Shown here in pieces: positions 8,415 to 16,398 of a stretch of 64,000 bases of DNA. A model generated the notes under the pieces. That model made no database searches. It was given only the letters and a program-made list of their open reading frames with translations, and had not been told where the DNA came from. The translations under genes and the position numbers were made by a program. The stretch covers positions 113,391 through 177,390 of the forward strand of contig UBJR01000011.1 in assembly GCA_900465675.1 (NCBI GenBank). The letters run 5' to 3'. Numbering within the stretch: position 1 is the stretch's first letter; each line of letters opens with the position of its first letter. The DNA is from Hyphomicrobiales bacterium. GTDB taxonomy: Bacteria; Pseudomonadota; Alphaproteobacteria; Rhizobiales; Rhizobiaceae.

Positions 8415-9245
8415 ATGTTCAAATCGATGCTGACACGCCGTAATGCGATGCTGGGAGCAGCGGCTCTCGTGACCGCGATCGGGCTCGCGAACCCGGCAGC
8501 CGCCATCACACCGGACGAAATCAAGGCGCGCGGAAAGCTGATCGTCGGCATTCAGGGCGACAATCCGCCCTGGGGCTTCGTCACCAGCGCCGGCAAGCAG
8601 GATGGTCTCGACGCCGACATCGCCGCGCTCTATGCCAAGGAACTCGGCGTCGAGGTCGAATTCGTGCCGCTCGAGGTCAATAACCGCATTCCGGCCCTGA
8701 CGACCGGCCGCGTGGACGTGCTGTTCGCCACCATGGCAATGCTGCCGGACCGCGCCAAGGCCGTCCAGTTCTCCAAGCCCTATGTCGCCAATGCCATCGT
8801 TCTGATCGCGCCGAAAACGATGTCGATCAAAACCAACGACGACATGGCAAACCTGACGATCGGCGTAGCCAAAGGCGCTGCACAGGACACGCAGGTGACC
8901 AAGAACGCCCCGACGACGGCAACCATCCGCCGCTTCGATGGCGATGCACCGAGCGTCCAGGCGCTGGTCTCCGGCCAGGTGCAGGCCCTCGGCGGCAACA
9001 TCTTCTACATGGATCGCGTCGAGAAGGCCCGCCCGGGCGAATTCGAGAACAAGCTTGAATTCCAGAAGCTCTACAACGGCGCCTGCACCCGCCTTGGCGA
9101 GAAGGAAATCAACGTCTCGATCAACGCCTTCGTCGACAAGATCAAGGCCAATGGCGAGCTGAAGAAAATCTACGACAAGTGGATGAAGGTGCCGGTACCG
9201 GAATTCCCGGAGAAGCTCGAAGGCATTCCGTTCGCCGTCAACTGA
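8415..9245 (+). CDS. Periplasmic solute-binding protein, polar amino acid ABC family (SBP_bac_3)
   Basis: 276 residues with a signal peptide (hydrophobic 12-28, cleavage near 30) preceded by GGAGGAGG. The mature domain is a cluster F/SBP_bac_3 binder: GKLIVGIQGDNPPWGFV and GLDADIAALYAKELGVEVEFVPL in lobe 1, NRIPALTTGRVDVLFATMAM next. It is the first gene of a seven-gene plus-strand run with a dehydroquinase, two permeases, an ATPase and two oxidoreductases. The family usually binds amino acids, opines or small carboxylates. Surrounded by shikimate-pathway degradative enzymes, it is likely to bind quinate, shikimate, dehydroshikimate or a related hydroxyl acid. That ligand is inference. Confidence 0.9.
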   Translation: MFKSMLTRRNAMLGAAALVTAIGLANPAAAITPDEIKARGKLIVGIQGDNPPWGFVTSAGKQDGLDADIAALYAKELGVEVEFVPLEVNNRIPALTTGRVDVLFATMAMLPDRAKAVQFSKPYVANAIVLIAPKTMSIKTNDDMANLTIGVAKGAAQDTQVTKNAPTTATIRRFDGDAPSVQALVSGQVQALGGNIFYMDRVEKARPGEFENKLEFQKLYNGACTRLGEKEINVSINAFVDKIKANGELKKIYDKWMKVPVPEFPEKLEGIPFAVN

Positions 9246-9274
9246 GCCAAAAGCTCGCAACTATCCAAACCCAA

Positions 9275-9296
9275 GGCGGGCATCGCGATGCCCGCC
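9275..9296 (+). other. 22-bp perfect palindrome (stem-loop) after the binding-protein gene
   Basis: GGCGGGCATC followed directly by its partner through a central GC makes a complete palindrome beginning 29 nt after the stop of the binding-protein gene. No U-tract follows, so it is more likely an RNA-processing or stabilising stem than a full terminator. It would allow more binding protein than permease to be made. Similar stems occur in four other ABC operons here. Confidence 0.6.
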
Positions 9297-9341
9297 AATC
9301 CGGCCCTGCGCCCGAAATCTATCCCGTTTGAGATTCGCGAC

Positions 9342-9791
9342 ATGACCAAGACCATCTTCGTCCTCAACGGACCGAACTTGAACCTGCTCGGTGAACGCGA
9401 GCCCAGCATTTACGGCTCAACAACGCTCGCCGATATCCGGCAGATGTGCCTCTCCAAGGCAACGAGCCTGGGTTTCGAGGTCGATTTCCGCCAGACCAAT
9501 TTCGAAGGGGAACTGGTGGAAAGCATCCATCAGGCCCGCAAGGAAGCCTGCGGTATCATTATCAATCCGGCGGCCTATACATTCACCTCGATCGCACTTC
9601 TCGACGCCTTGAAAACCTTCGATCCGCCGAAGATCGAGCTGCATATTTCCAATGTCCATGCCCGCGAGGAAATCTACCACAAGTCCCTCGTGTCGCGCAT
9701 CGCCACCGCCATCATGATCGGTTTCGGCGCCCGCGGCTATGAACTCGCCATCGATGCTATGGCAGGTATGGTGGGAGCGGCGAAAACATGA
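9342..9791 (+). CDS. aroQ: 3-dehydroquinate dehydratase, type II
   Basis: 149 residues, the normal size of the dodecameric type II enzyme. IFVLNGPNLNLLGERE is the family opening; catalytic Tyr24 lies in PSIYGS, N75 in NPAAYT, and H101 in HISNVHAREE. It interconverts 3-dehydroquinate and 3-dehydroshikimate. Here it sits between a binding protein and its permeases (its stop overlaps the permease start by 4 bp), opposite quiC, so its likely job is catabolic: feeding dehydroquinate to the dehydratase (a quiB role). The ATG at 9342 is chosen because homology starts there. The frame is open further upstream but those residues do not fit the family. Confidence 0.93.
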   Translation: MTKTIFVLNGPNLNLLGEREPSIYGSTTLADIRQMCLSKATSLGFEVDFRQTNFEGELVESIHQARKEACGIIINPAAYTFTSIALLDALKTFDPPKIELHISNVHAREEIYHKSLVSRIATAIMIGFGARGYELAIDAMAGMVGAAKT

Positions 9792-10456
9792 ACTACCAGC
9801 TGGATTTTACGCCTGTCATCGATGGACTTCCGAGCCTCCTGCTTGGCTGCCTCGGCACGTTTCTCCTGGCGATCTGCGGCATGCTGCTCGCAATCGTCAT
9901 CGGCATTGGCGGCGTGGCACTGAGGGATTCCCCGCTGAAACCGGTCCGCTGGCTGATCATTGGTTTTGTCGAGCTGATCCGCAACACGCCGTTTCTGGTG
10001 CAGATCTTCTTCCTCTATTTCGCCCTGCCGCTTGCCGGCATCCGGCTCGATCCGACGCCGACGGCGATCATTGCGCTCGGCATCAATGGCGGCGCCTACG
10101 CGATCGAGATCATCAGGGGCGGCGTGCAATCGGTGCCCAAGGGCCAGATGGAGGCCGGGCTGGCGCTTGGCCTGCATAAGGCACAGGTCTTCCGTCTTAT
10201 CATCCTGAAGCCGGCATTGCGGGCGATTTTCCCGTCGCTGACCAGCCAGTTCGTGCTACTGACGCTCTCGACCAGCATCGTTTCGGCGATCTCGGCCTAT
10301 GAACTGACATCCGTCGCCCAGCGCATCGAGTCGGACAGCTTCCGAAGCTTCGAGGTCTATTTCACGGTGACGCTTTTCTACCTCGTCATCTCCTGGCTGA
10401 TGATGCGCCTCTTCGCGCTGTTTTCGGCCCGCTATTTCACCTATCCGGTCAAGTAG
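9788..10456 (+). CDS. ABC permease, polar amino acid (HisM/GlnP) family
   Basis: 222 residues with about five membrane segments. It has the permease motif ELIRNTPFLVQIFFLYFALP and the EAA loop region GGVQSVPKGQMEAGLALGL. The ATG overlaps the aroQ stop (ATGA), so it is translationally coupled to it. It pairs with the next gene as a heterodimeric channel for the binding protein at 8415. The dehydroquinase-permease coupling supports a cyclic hydroxyl-acid substrate rather than an amino acid, though this is inference. Confidence 0.9.
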   Translation: MNYQLDFTPVIDGLPSLLLGCLGTFLLAICGMLLAIVIGIGGVALRDSPLKPVRWLIIGFVELIRNTPFLVQIFFLYFALPLAGIRLDPTPTAIIALGINGGAYAIEIIRGGVQSVPKGQMEAGLALGLHKAQVFRLIILKPALRAIFPSLTSQFVLLTLSTSIVSAISAYELTSVAQRIESDSFRSFEVYFTVTLFYLVISWLMMRLFALFSARYFTYPVK

Positions 10457-10465
10457 GAGGCAACC

Positions 10466-11110
10466 ATGGGCAGAGAAGAATTCGTCTTCCTCCTGATCGG
10501 CCTGAAATGGACCGTTCTTCTTTCGGCCATCGGCTTCGTCTGCGGCGGCATCGCCGGGCTCGGCGTGGCGCTGGCGCGCACGTCGCAGATCCCGCTGCTG
10601 GAACGGGCGACGGCCGGTTATATCGCCGTTTTCCAGGGCACCCCCCTGCTGATGCAGCTTTTCGTCGTCTATTACGGCCTCGCCCTTATCGGGCTGAAGC
10701 TCGACGCCTGGCTGGCGGTCGCCATCGGCCTGACGCTCCATGCCAGTGCTTATCTCGGCGAAATCTGGCGCGGCTCCATCGATGCCGTACCGCGCGGCCA
10801 GACCGAGGCGGCAAAGGCCCTCAGCCTCAAATATATGTCGCGGATGAAGGACGTGATCCTGCCGCAGGCGATCCGTATCTCGCTCCCCGCCACCGTCGGC
10901 TTCCTCGTACAGCTGATCAAGGGAACGTCGCTCGCCTCGATCGTCGGTTTCACCGAGCTCACCCGCGCCGGCAACATGATCTCCAACCAGATCTTTGAGC
11001 CGCTGACCGTCTTCGGCATCGTCGGCGCGCTGTATTTCCTGATGTGCTGCCCGCTGACGATCCTTGGTGCGCGGCTTGAAAGGCGCTTCGCCGCCTCTGC
11101 CGCCCGCTGA
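10466..11110 (+). CDS. ABC permease, polar amino acid (HisQ/GlnP) family
   Basis: 214 residues with about five membrane segments. The family signatures are AVFQGTPLLMQLFVVYYGLALIG and the EAA loop IDAVPRGQTEAAKALSL. It starts 9 bp after the first permease, with GGAGG just before the ATG. Two different permeases with one ATPase is the usual arrangement for this ABC family. Nothing in the sequence points to a particular substrate. Confidence 0.9.
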   Translation: MGREEFVFLLIGLKWTVLLSAIGFVCGGIAGLGVALARTSQIPLLERATAGYIAVFQGTPLLMQLFVVYYGLALIGLKLDAWLAVAIGLTLHASAYLGEIWRGSIDAVPRGQTEAAKALSLKYMSRMKDVILPQAIRISLPATVGFLVQLIKGTSLASIVGFTELTRAGNMISNQIFEPLTVFGIVGALYFLMCCPLTILGARLERRFAASAAR

Positions 11111-11132
11111 CCGCCGCGATGGGAACCAGACC

Positions 11133-11894
11133 ATGACCAGCCTTTCCACATCATCGACCGAAACCATGATCACCATGAGCCACGTGGAGAAATGGTACGG
11201 CGCATTTCAGGCGCTGCACGACATCAACATGTCGGTACGCACCGGCGAGCGGATCGTGCTCTGCGGCCCCTCGGGTAGCGGCAAATCGACCTTGATCCGC
11301 TGCATCAACCATCTGGAGAGCTACGAAAAAGGCGAGATCCGCGTTGGCGGCATCCTGCTTGGCAACCAGGCCAAGGCGATCGATGCGATCCGCCGCGAAG
11401 TCGGCATGGTTTTCCAGCAGTTCAATCTCTTCCCGCATCTGACGGTGCTCGAAAACTGCATGCTGGCACCGATGCGGGCGCTTGGCGCAGGAAAGGCCGA
11501 AGCCGAGGAACGCGCCCGCTCGCTGCTCGCCAGAGTGAAGATCCTCGAGCAGGCCAACAAATATCCGGTCCAGCTTTCCGGCGGCCAGCAGCAGCGTGTG
11601 GCGATCGCCCGGGCGCTGTGCATGCGCCCGAAGGTGATGCTGTTCGACGAGCCAACCTCGGCGCTTGACCCGGAAATGGTCAAGGAAGTGCTCGATACGA
11701 TGATCAGTCTCGCCGAAGAGGGCATGACGATGATCTGCGTGACCCATGAAATGGGCTTCGCGCGGCAGGTCGCCGACCGGGTCATCTTCATGGCCAGCGG
11801 CGCGATCGTCGAGGAGGCGCACCCGGCCGAGTTCTTCACCAATCCGCGCCACGAGCGCACCCGCCAGTTTCTTGGCGAAATCCTGCGTAACTAG
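11133..11894 (+). CDS. ABC ATP-binding protein, polar amino acid (GlnQ/HisP) family
   Basis: 253 residues. Walker A GPSGSGKST is near residue 50, the signature LSGGQQQRVAIARAL near 148, and Walker B VMLFDEPTSALDPEM near 168. Start at ATG 11133 (MTSLSTSS); the frame is open into the preceding permease gene but that part is not coding. The GlnQ-like sequence fits the two upstream permeases. It ends 11 bp before the oxidoreductase gene, so the importer and the downstream enzymes are probably co-transcribed. Confidence 0.92.
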   Translation: MTSLSTSSTETMITMSHVEKWYGAFQALHDINMSVRTGERIVLCGPSGSGKSTLIRCINHLESYEKGEIRVGGILLGNQAKAIDAIRREVGMVFQQFNLFPHLTVLENCMLAPMRALGAGKAEAEERARSLLARVKILEQANKYPVQLSGGQQQRVAIARALCMRPKVMLFDEPTSALDPEMVKEVLDTMISLAEEGMTMICVTHEMGFARQVADRVIFMASGAIVEEAHPAEFFTNPRHERTRQFLGEILRN

Positions 11895-11905
11895 GTTCGA
11901 GTGCA

Positions 11906-12991
11906 ATGGCGACCCACCAGCAGACGGCATCCCTGAAAATCGCGGTCATGGGCGCGGGCCTGATCGGCAAGCGCCATATCGAGGCGATCGGCGCCGAACG
12001 GCGCACGGCACTTGCCGCGATCATCGATCCAACGGACGCGGCCCGCGAATATGCGGCAGGGAAGAAGGCGCCATGGTTTCCTTCGCTTGCCGCAGCGCTC
12101 GCAGGCGGCTCGCTCGACGGCGTTGTTATCGCGACACCGAACCAGTTGCATGTCGAAAATACCCTTGAAGCGGTTCGAGCAGGACTGCCGGCGCTCATCG
12201 AAAAGCCTATCGCCGACGATGCCGCTGGCGCCGAAATCATCGTTACCTCGGCGGAGGCCGCAGGTGTGCCGATCCTCGTCGGTCATCACCGCCGCCATAA
12301 CCCCATGGTTCAAGCCGTCAAAGCCGCTCTGGAGACGGGACGGCTCGGCAAGGTGCTGACGGCGCAGGGCACCTTCTGGGTTGCCAAGCCGGAAGACTAC
12401 TTCACCGTTCAGTGGCGGCGCGAAGAAGGCGGCGGCCCGATCCTCATCAACATGATCCATGACGTCGATCTCTTCCGGTACTTCTTCGGGAATGTCGAAA
12501 GTGTACACGCCATGCAGTCAAGTTCGGCACGTGGGTATCCGGTCGAAGACACGGCTGTCGTGGTGATGCGCTTCGAAAGCGGCGTCCTCGCCACGTTCAA
12601 CGTGTCGGACGCTGCAGCATCACCCTGGAGTTGGGAAATGACGGCGGGTGAGAACCCGTCTTATCCCCGGCAGGATCAGATATGCTATCAGATCGGCGGC
12701 ACCGCCGGCTCGCTCTCCATTCCGCAAATGACGCTCTGGACAAACGCCGGGGCCGCGAACTGGCTGGAACGCCTCGTCAAGGAGCGCCTGCCCTTCGATG
12801 CCGTCGAGCCACTTGCCGCTCAGCTCAATCACTTCTGCGACGTCATCTGTGGCAACGCCAATCCACTCGTCAGCGGACGGGAAGGTCTGGAGACACTGCG
12901 CGTCATCGAAGCGATCAAGGCATCGGCGCGTTCAGGGATGACCGTTCACCTCAAGGCCGATGCACGGCGCGAGAAGGAACGGTTGTCATGA
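11906..12991 (+). CDS. Gfo/Idh/MocA-family NAD(P)-dependent oxidoreductase
   Basis: 361 residues. The N-terminal Rossmann fold carries GAGLIGKRH near residue 14, and the family EKP motif (PALIEKPIADD) is near residue 95. The C-terminal half is the GFO_IDH_MocA alpha/beta dimerisation domain, with the conserved GGGPILINMIHDVDLFRYFFG helix near 175. Members oxidise or reduce sugars, inositols and other cyclic polyols. Its stop overlaps the start of the shikimate-dehydrogenase-like gene by 4 bp. It may oxidise a quinate-like or cyclitol substrate before it enters the dehydroquinate pathway, but the substrate is not evident from sequence. Confidence 0.88.
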   Translation: MATHQQTASLKIAVMGAGLIGKRHIEAIGAERRTALAAIIDPTDAAREYAAGKKAPWFPSLAAALAGGSLDGVVIATPNQLHVENTLEAVRAGLPALIEKPIADDAAGAEIIVTSAEAAGVPILVGHHRRHNPMVQAVKAALETGRLGKVLTAQGTFWVAKPEDYFTVQWRREEGGGPILINMIHDVDLFRYFFGNVESVHAMQSSSARGYPVEDTAVVVMRFESGVLATFNVSDAAASPWSWEMTAGENPSYPRQDQICYQIGGTAGSLSIPQMTLWTNAGAANWLERLVKERLPFDAVEPLAAQLNHFCDVICGNANPLVSGREGLETLRVIEAIKASARSGMTVHLKADARREKERLS

Positions 12992-13815
12992 TCAGCGGCA
13001 CGACCCGATTGATTGCCCATCTCGGCTACCCCACGGAAACCTTCAAGGCGCCGCTGATTTACAATCCTTATTTCGACAAGCACGGCATCGATGCCGTCGT
13101 CGTGCCGATGGGCTGCAAGGCGCAGGACTATCCCGATTTTCTGAAGCTGGTCTTCCGCCTCTCCAATATCCATGGCGCCCTCGTCACCATGCCGCACAAG
13201 ACCACGACGATGGGCCTGCTCGACGAGATCTCGACAAATGCGAAGGTGGCCGGATCCTGCAATGCGGTGAAGCTCGGCGCTGACGGCCAGCTGATCGGCG
13301 ACATGTTCGATGGTGAAGGTTTCGTCCGTGGATTGGTCCGCAAGGGCCAGCGGGTCAAAGGCACAAGCGTCCTGATCGTCGGTACCGGCGGCGTCGGATC
13401 GGCGATTGCCGCGTCCCTTGCCGCCGCGGGTGTAAAGCACATTGCGCTTCACGACGCCAGCGAGACAGCGTTGAATGGATTGAAGGCCCGGTTGAACGCA
13501 CACTATCCGCAAACGGCGGTAACGTCAGGATCGAATGATCCCGATGGTTTCGACATCGTCGTCAACGCGACGCCGCTTGGCATGCGCAAGGGCGATCCGC
13601 TGCCCGTCGATGTCTCGCGTCTATCGCCGGAAACCTTCGTCGGCGAAGTCGTGATGAAAGCCGAGATCACGCCGTTCCTTGACGCCGCGCGCGACAGAGG
13701 CTGCAAATTCCAGGTCGGCACCGACATGCTCTTCGAGCAGATTCCGGCCTATCTCGAATTCTTCGGCTTTCCCGTCACGACCGCCGAAGAGCTGCGTGCC
13801 GTCGCGCGGATCTGA
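12988..13815 (+). CDS. Shikimate/quinate dehydrogenase-family protein with altered substrate site
   Basis: 275 residues, AroE fold. Catalytic Lys71 (VTMPHK), Asn92 (GSCNAV), Asp108 (GDMFDG) and the NAD(P) motif GTGGVG (132-137) are all visible. Differences from true AroE are clear: the substrate-binding HSKSP near the N-terminus is TFKAP here, so both carboxylate-binding serines are missing; the Asn in GxNVT is replaced (GALVT); DNTDG is DMFDG. It is probably a catabolic paralog acting on quinate or a shikimate relative, or on a different hydroxy compound. It is translationally coupled to the Gfo/Idh/MocA gene. The start ATG 12988 gives the standard length. Confidence 0.85.
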   Translation: MISGTTRLIAHLGYPTETFKAPLIYNPYFDKHGIDAVVVPMGCKAQDYPDFLKLVFRLSNIHGALVTMPHKTTTMGLLDEISTNAKVAGSCNAVKLGADGQLIGDMFDGEGFVRGLVRKGQRVKGTSVLIVGTGGVGSAIAASLAAAGVKHIALHDASETALNGLKARLNAHYPQTAVTSGSNDPDGFDIVVNATPLGMRKGDPLPVDVSRLSPETFVGEVVMKAEITPFLDAARDRGCKFQVGTDMLFEQIPAYLEFFGFPVTTAEELRAVARI

Positions 13816-13845
13816 CCATGAGATCGAGAACGGGGCGAGCTGCCC

Positions 13846-14243
13846 TCAGTCGCTGAAAACGTCGTTGAATTCGGAATGGCCGCGATTGCCCTGATCGGGA
13901 GAGCGCCAGCCCAGCCGATGGGAAATATCGGTTGCAACCTTGGAAAGCTCCGGCCCAAGAAACGCGATGCGCTCGGGCGTCATCCGCAGTTCCACCGCCG
14001 AGGCGGAAATCGCGCCGGCGACATCGCCTGACCGGCCGCGAATGGGAGCCGCAACACAGCAGACGCCGTTCTCTAGCTCCTGCAGATCTGTTGCATAGCC
14101 GCGCTTTCGCACGGTCTCGGCTGCAGGAGCCGTTCCGAAGCTGTACCAGATCAGTGGCATCTCTGCTGCGTGGCGGCTGCCCTGATGTGGAAGAACGCCC
14201 CTTTTGACCGGAAACCGTATCCCGAACGCCGGAGGACGCCGAC
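13846..14243 (-). pseudogene. IclR-family regulator, C-terminal remnant
   Basis: A minus-strand frame ending in TGA at 13846-13848 encodes the end of an IclR effector domain: KRGYATDLQELENGVCCVAAPIRG, GDVAGAISASAVELRM and LSKVATDISHRLGW are typical. The similarity reaches back to about 14210, then the frame is closed by a stop near 14245, and no helix-turn-helix is encoded upstream. The only ATG in frame (14160) would give 104 residues without DNA-binding parts. It lies convergent to the dehydrogenase, at the right border of the shikimate-type module, and may be the relic of an earlier regulator of it. Confidence 0.75.
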
Positions 14244-14428
14244 AATGTGCAGTTTAATGCACCAATTGTGTGAAGGCCGAACTCCGAACAGGCGTCGCAA
14301 TGCCGATCAATGTTAGAAAGCTAACGCTTTGAAATATTTGCCCGCATCCCGATTTCTCGGGATAGCAAAACGATTCCGCAGATGAGATTAAAGGACCGTA
14401 AAATGTTTCAGTTTGGGGCGGCGGCCGG

Positions 14429-14944
14429 ATGAACGACTATATGACCGAAGACACTGCAGCGCGGTCCGCCGATGCCGGGATATTCATGTGGCAGCTGAGC
14501 GACGACACTGTCTATGCAGATGCCGCGTTGGCCGATCTCTTTGGGCTGGATTCGCGCGAAGCCGAGCGTGGTCTGCCGATCGTCCGGTTTCTCGACCGCA
14601 TCCGCGAGGACGACAGACCAGATGTTGCCAAGGCCATTCACGAAGCGATCGTCACGGGCGAAGCTTACCAGCGCGACTACCGGATCGTGCGGCCGGATGC
14701 CACGGAGGTCGGCGTCTCGGCATTCGGGCGATGCTTTCGAGACGCGAACGGCACGCCCTCGCACTATGCGGGCATTGTCTACCCGTCAATCGGCCAGCCG
14801 ATGCCATCGGAGAGGCTCTTCTGGCATTGCCTGCAGGCGCATGATCTGGCGCGGCAATGCGGCGAAATGGAAATGGTGGAGCTTTTAGGCCAAGCTCTGC
14901 GCCGTTACGGCCGGCGTTCCGAGCACGATACGTCCATTCACTGA
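14429..14944 (+). CDS. Stand-alone PAS-domain protein
   Basis: 171 residues. Residues 15-118 match a PAS_3-type sensory fold (MWQLSDDTVYADAALADLFGL, FLDRIREDDRPDVAKAIHEAI, YQRDYRIVRPDATEVGVSAFGRCFRDANG). The last 45 residues are helical, with no kinase, GGDEF or output domain. There is no signal peptide or membrane segment, so it is cytoplasmic. Small PAS-only proteins are common in rhizobia, with mostly unknown partners. It has about 180 bp of non-coding DNA upstream, containing a short hairpin (ATCCCGA-TTTC-TCGGGAT) near 14350, and no obvious operon partner. Confidence 0.8.
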   Translation: MNDYMTEDTAARSADAGIFMWQLSDDTVYADAALADLFGLDSREAERGLPIVRFLDRIREDDRPDVAKAIHEAIVTGEAYQRDYRIVRPDATEVGVSAFGRCFRDANGTPSHYAGIVYPSIGQPMPSERLFWHCLQAHDLARQCGEMEMVELLGQALRRYGRRSEHDTSIH

Positions 14945-15007
14945 GAACGGGCGCCGCGTTTCCCGCACGGCATCCGAAGCGATCGCCGTAGCGCGCGGGC
15001 CCTCACA

Positions 15008-16363
15008 TCACTCGGCCGCCACCTTCGGAAGTGCGCCCTGCTGCAAGCCTGGCCGGGAAAGACCGAGATGATCCCTCAACGTATGCCCCTGATATTCCTG
15101 CCTGAAGAGGCCGCGGCGGCGCAGTTCCGGGACGACGAGCCCCACGAAGTCCGACAGGCCCCAGGGCAGCGCCGGTGACATGATATTGAAACCGTCGGCC
15201 CCATGGTTGACGAAACGCTCCTCCAATTCGTCGGCGATTTCCTTGGCGGAACCGACAATCTGCCAGTGGCCGCGGGCGCCCGCCACGCGCTCGTAAAGCT
15301 GACGAAGCGTCAGGTTCTCGCGAGCCGCAAGCTCGAGGAAAAGCGCCCTCCGGCTCTTCCCGCCCTCGGTCTCCGGCAGATCCGATATCAACAGATCGAC
15401 CGGCATCGTCCTTATGTCCTCCACGCCCGCAAGATCGGCGAGCATGTCCAGCCCGACAGACGGCTCAAGAAGGCTTTGCAACTGCTCGAACTTGTCGCTC
15501 GCTTCCTGCCTGGTCTTTCCGACGACGGGGAAAACTCCGGGCAGAATCTTGAGGTCATCCGCGGAGCGTCCGTATTTCGAGAGACGCCCCTTCAGATCGC
15601 TATAGAAGGCAACCGAGCCCGCCAATGTCTGCTGTGCTGTAAAAACCGCTTCTGCCGTTCGTGCCGCAAGCTCTTTGCCCGGCTCGGAGGAGCCCGCCTG
15701 GATGACGACAGGCCGTCCCTGAGGAGGTCGGGGAATATTCAGCGGTCCGCGCACCTGGAAGAAGGTGCCGCGGTGGTCAAGCGCGCGGACTTTGCCGGGA
15801 TCGAAATAGATCCCGTTCTCCCGGTCGCGGCTGAAGGCGTCATCATCGGTACTATCCCACAGGCCGGTCACGACATCGACGAACTCTTCAGCTCGCCGAT
15901 AACGATCGGCATGTGCAATGATGGCGTCGCGGCTGAAGTTGAAGGCGGCGCCCTGATCCGCAGAGGTGACGAGGTTCCACCCTGCCCGGCCATCCGAAAG
16001 ATGATCGAGCGACGCAAACTGCCGCGCAAGGTTGTAGGGATCGGAGAAAGAGGTGGATGCCGTCGCCACCAAGCCGATCCGGCTCGTGACCGCCGACAAG
16101 GCCGATAGCAACGTGACGGGTTCGAAGGGATAGAACCCGGAATGAGCCTTGCGGCTCGCGGCCGCCGCATCGTTGATACGGGCGCTGACGCCATCTGCAA
16201 GGAAGACAGCATCGAACTTGGCATCTTCGGCGATGCGTGCGAATTGCGCAAAGTCCCGGAAGCGGGTGCTGTCGGATGCGCCTGGGTGGCGCCATGCGGC
16301 AACATGATGTCCCGTATACAGCAGGAAAGCACCGAGGCTCATTTGGCGGTCACGTCTAGGCAT
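15008..16363 (-). CDS. LLM-class flavin-dependent monooxygenase, NtaA/SnaA/DszA family
   Basis: 451 residues of the bacterial-luciferase-like NtaA/DmoA group. LGAFLLYTGHHVAAWRHPG opens the barrel; FDAVFLADG near 50, TASTSFSDPYNLARQFASLDHLSDGRAGWNLVTS at about 105-140, and RPVVIQAGSSEPGKELAARTAEAVFTAQ near 215-245 are family landmarks. Such enzymes use FMNH2 and O2 to cleave C-S or C-N bonds, for example in sulfonates, dimethylsulfide or nitrilotriacetate. It is the last gene of the sulfonate-type operon, 35 bp after the ATPase gene. The Shine-Dalgarno GGGAG supports the ATG at 16363. No flavin reductase is present, so FMNH2 must come from elsewhere. Confidence 0.88.
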   Translation of the reverse strand: MPRRDRQMSLGAFLLYTGHHVAAWRHPGASDSTRFRDFAQFARIAEDAKFDAVFLADGVSARINDAAAASRKAHSGFYPFEPVTLLSALSAVTSRIGLVATASTSFSDPYNLARQFASLDHLSDGRAGWNLVTSADQGAAFNFSRDAIIAHADRYRRAEEFVDVVTGLWDSTDDDAFSRDRENGIYFDPGKVRALDHRGTFFQVRGPLNIPRPPQGRPVVIQAGSSEPGKELAARTAEAVFTAQQTLAGSVAFYSDLKGRLSKYGRSADDLKILPGVFPVVGKTRQEASDKFEQLQSLLEPSVGLDMLADLAGVEDIRTMPVDLLISDLPETEGGKSRRALFLELAARENLTLRQLYERVAGARGHWQIVGSAKEIADELEERFVNHGADGFNIMSPALPWGLSDFVGLVVPELRRRGLFRQEYQGHTLRDHLGLSRPGLQQGALPKVAAE

Positions 16364-16398
16364 AAAAGTCTCCCTTCAAACGCGCTTGCGGCGCGCCA

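Noticed and set aside
8304..9260. Minus-strand frame of over 300 codons opposite the binding-protein gene at 8415
   Set aside because: Mirror frame of a gene with a signal peptide and strong ribosome site; no recognisable protein features.
9342..13815. Reading the dehydroquinase and AroE-like gene as aromatic amino acid biosynthesis
   Set aside because: Their operon partners are an importer and oxidoreductases, opposite a dehydroshikimate dehydratase; the AroE-like protein has lost shikimate-binding residues. Catabolism fits better.
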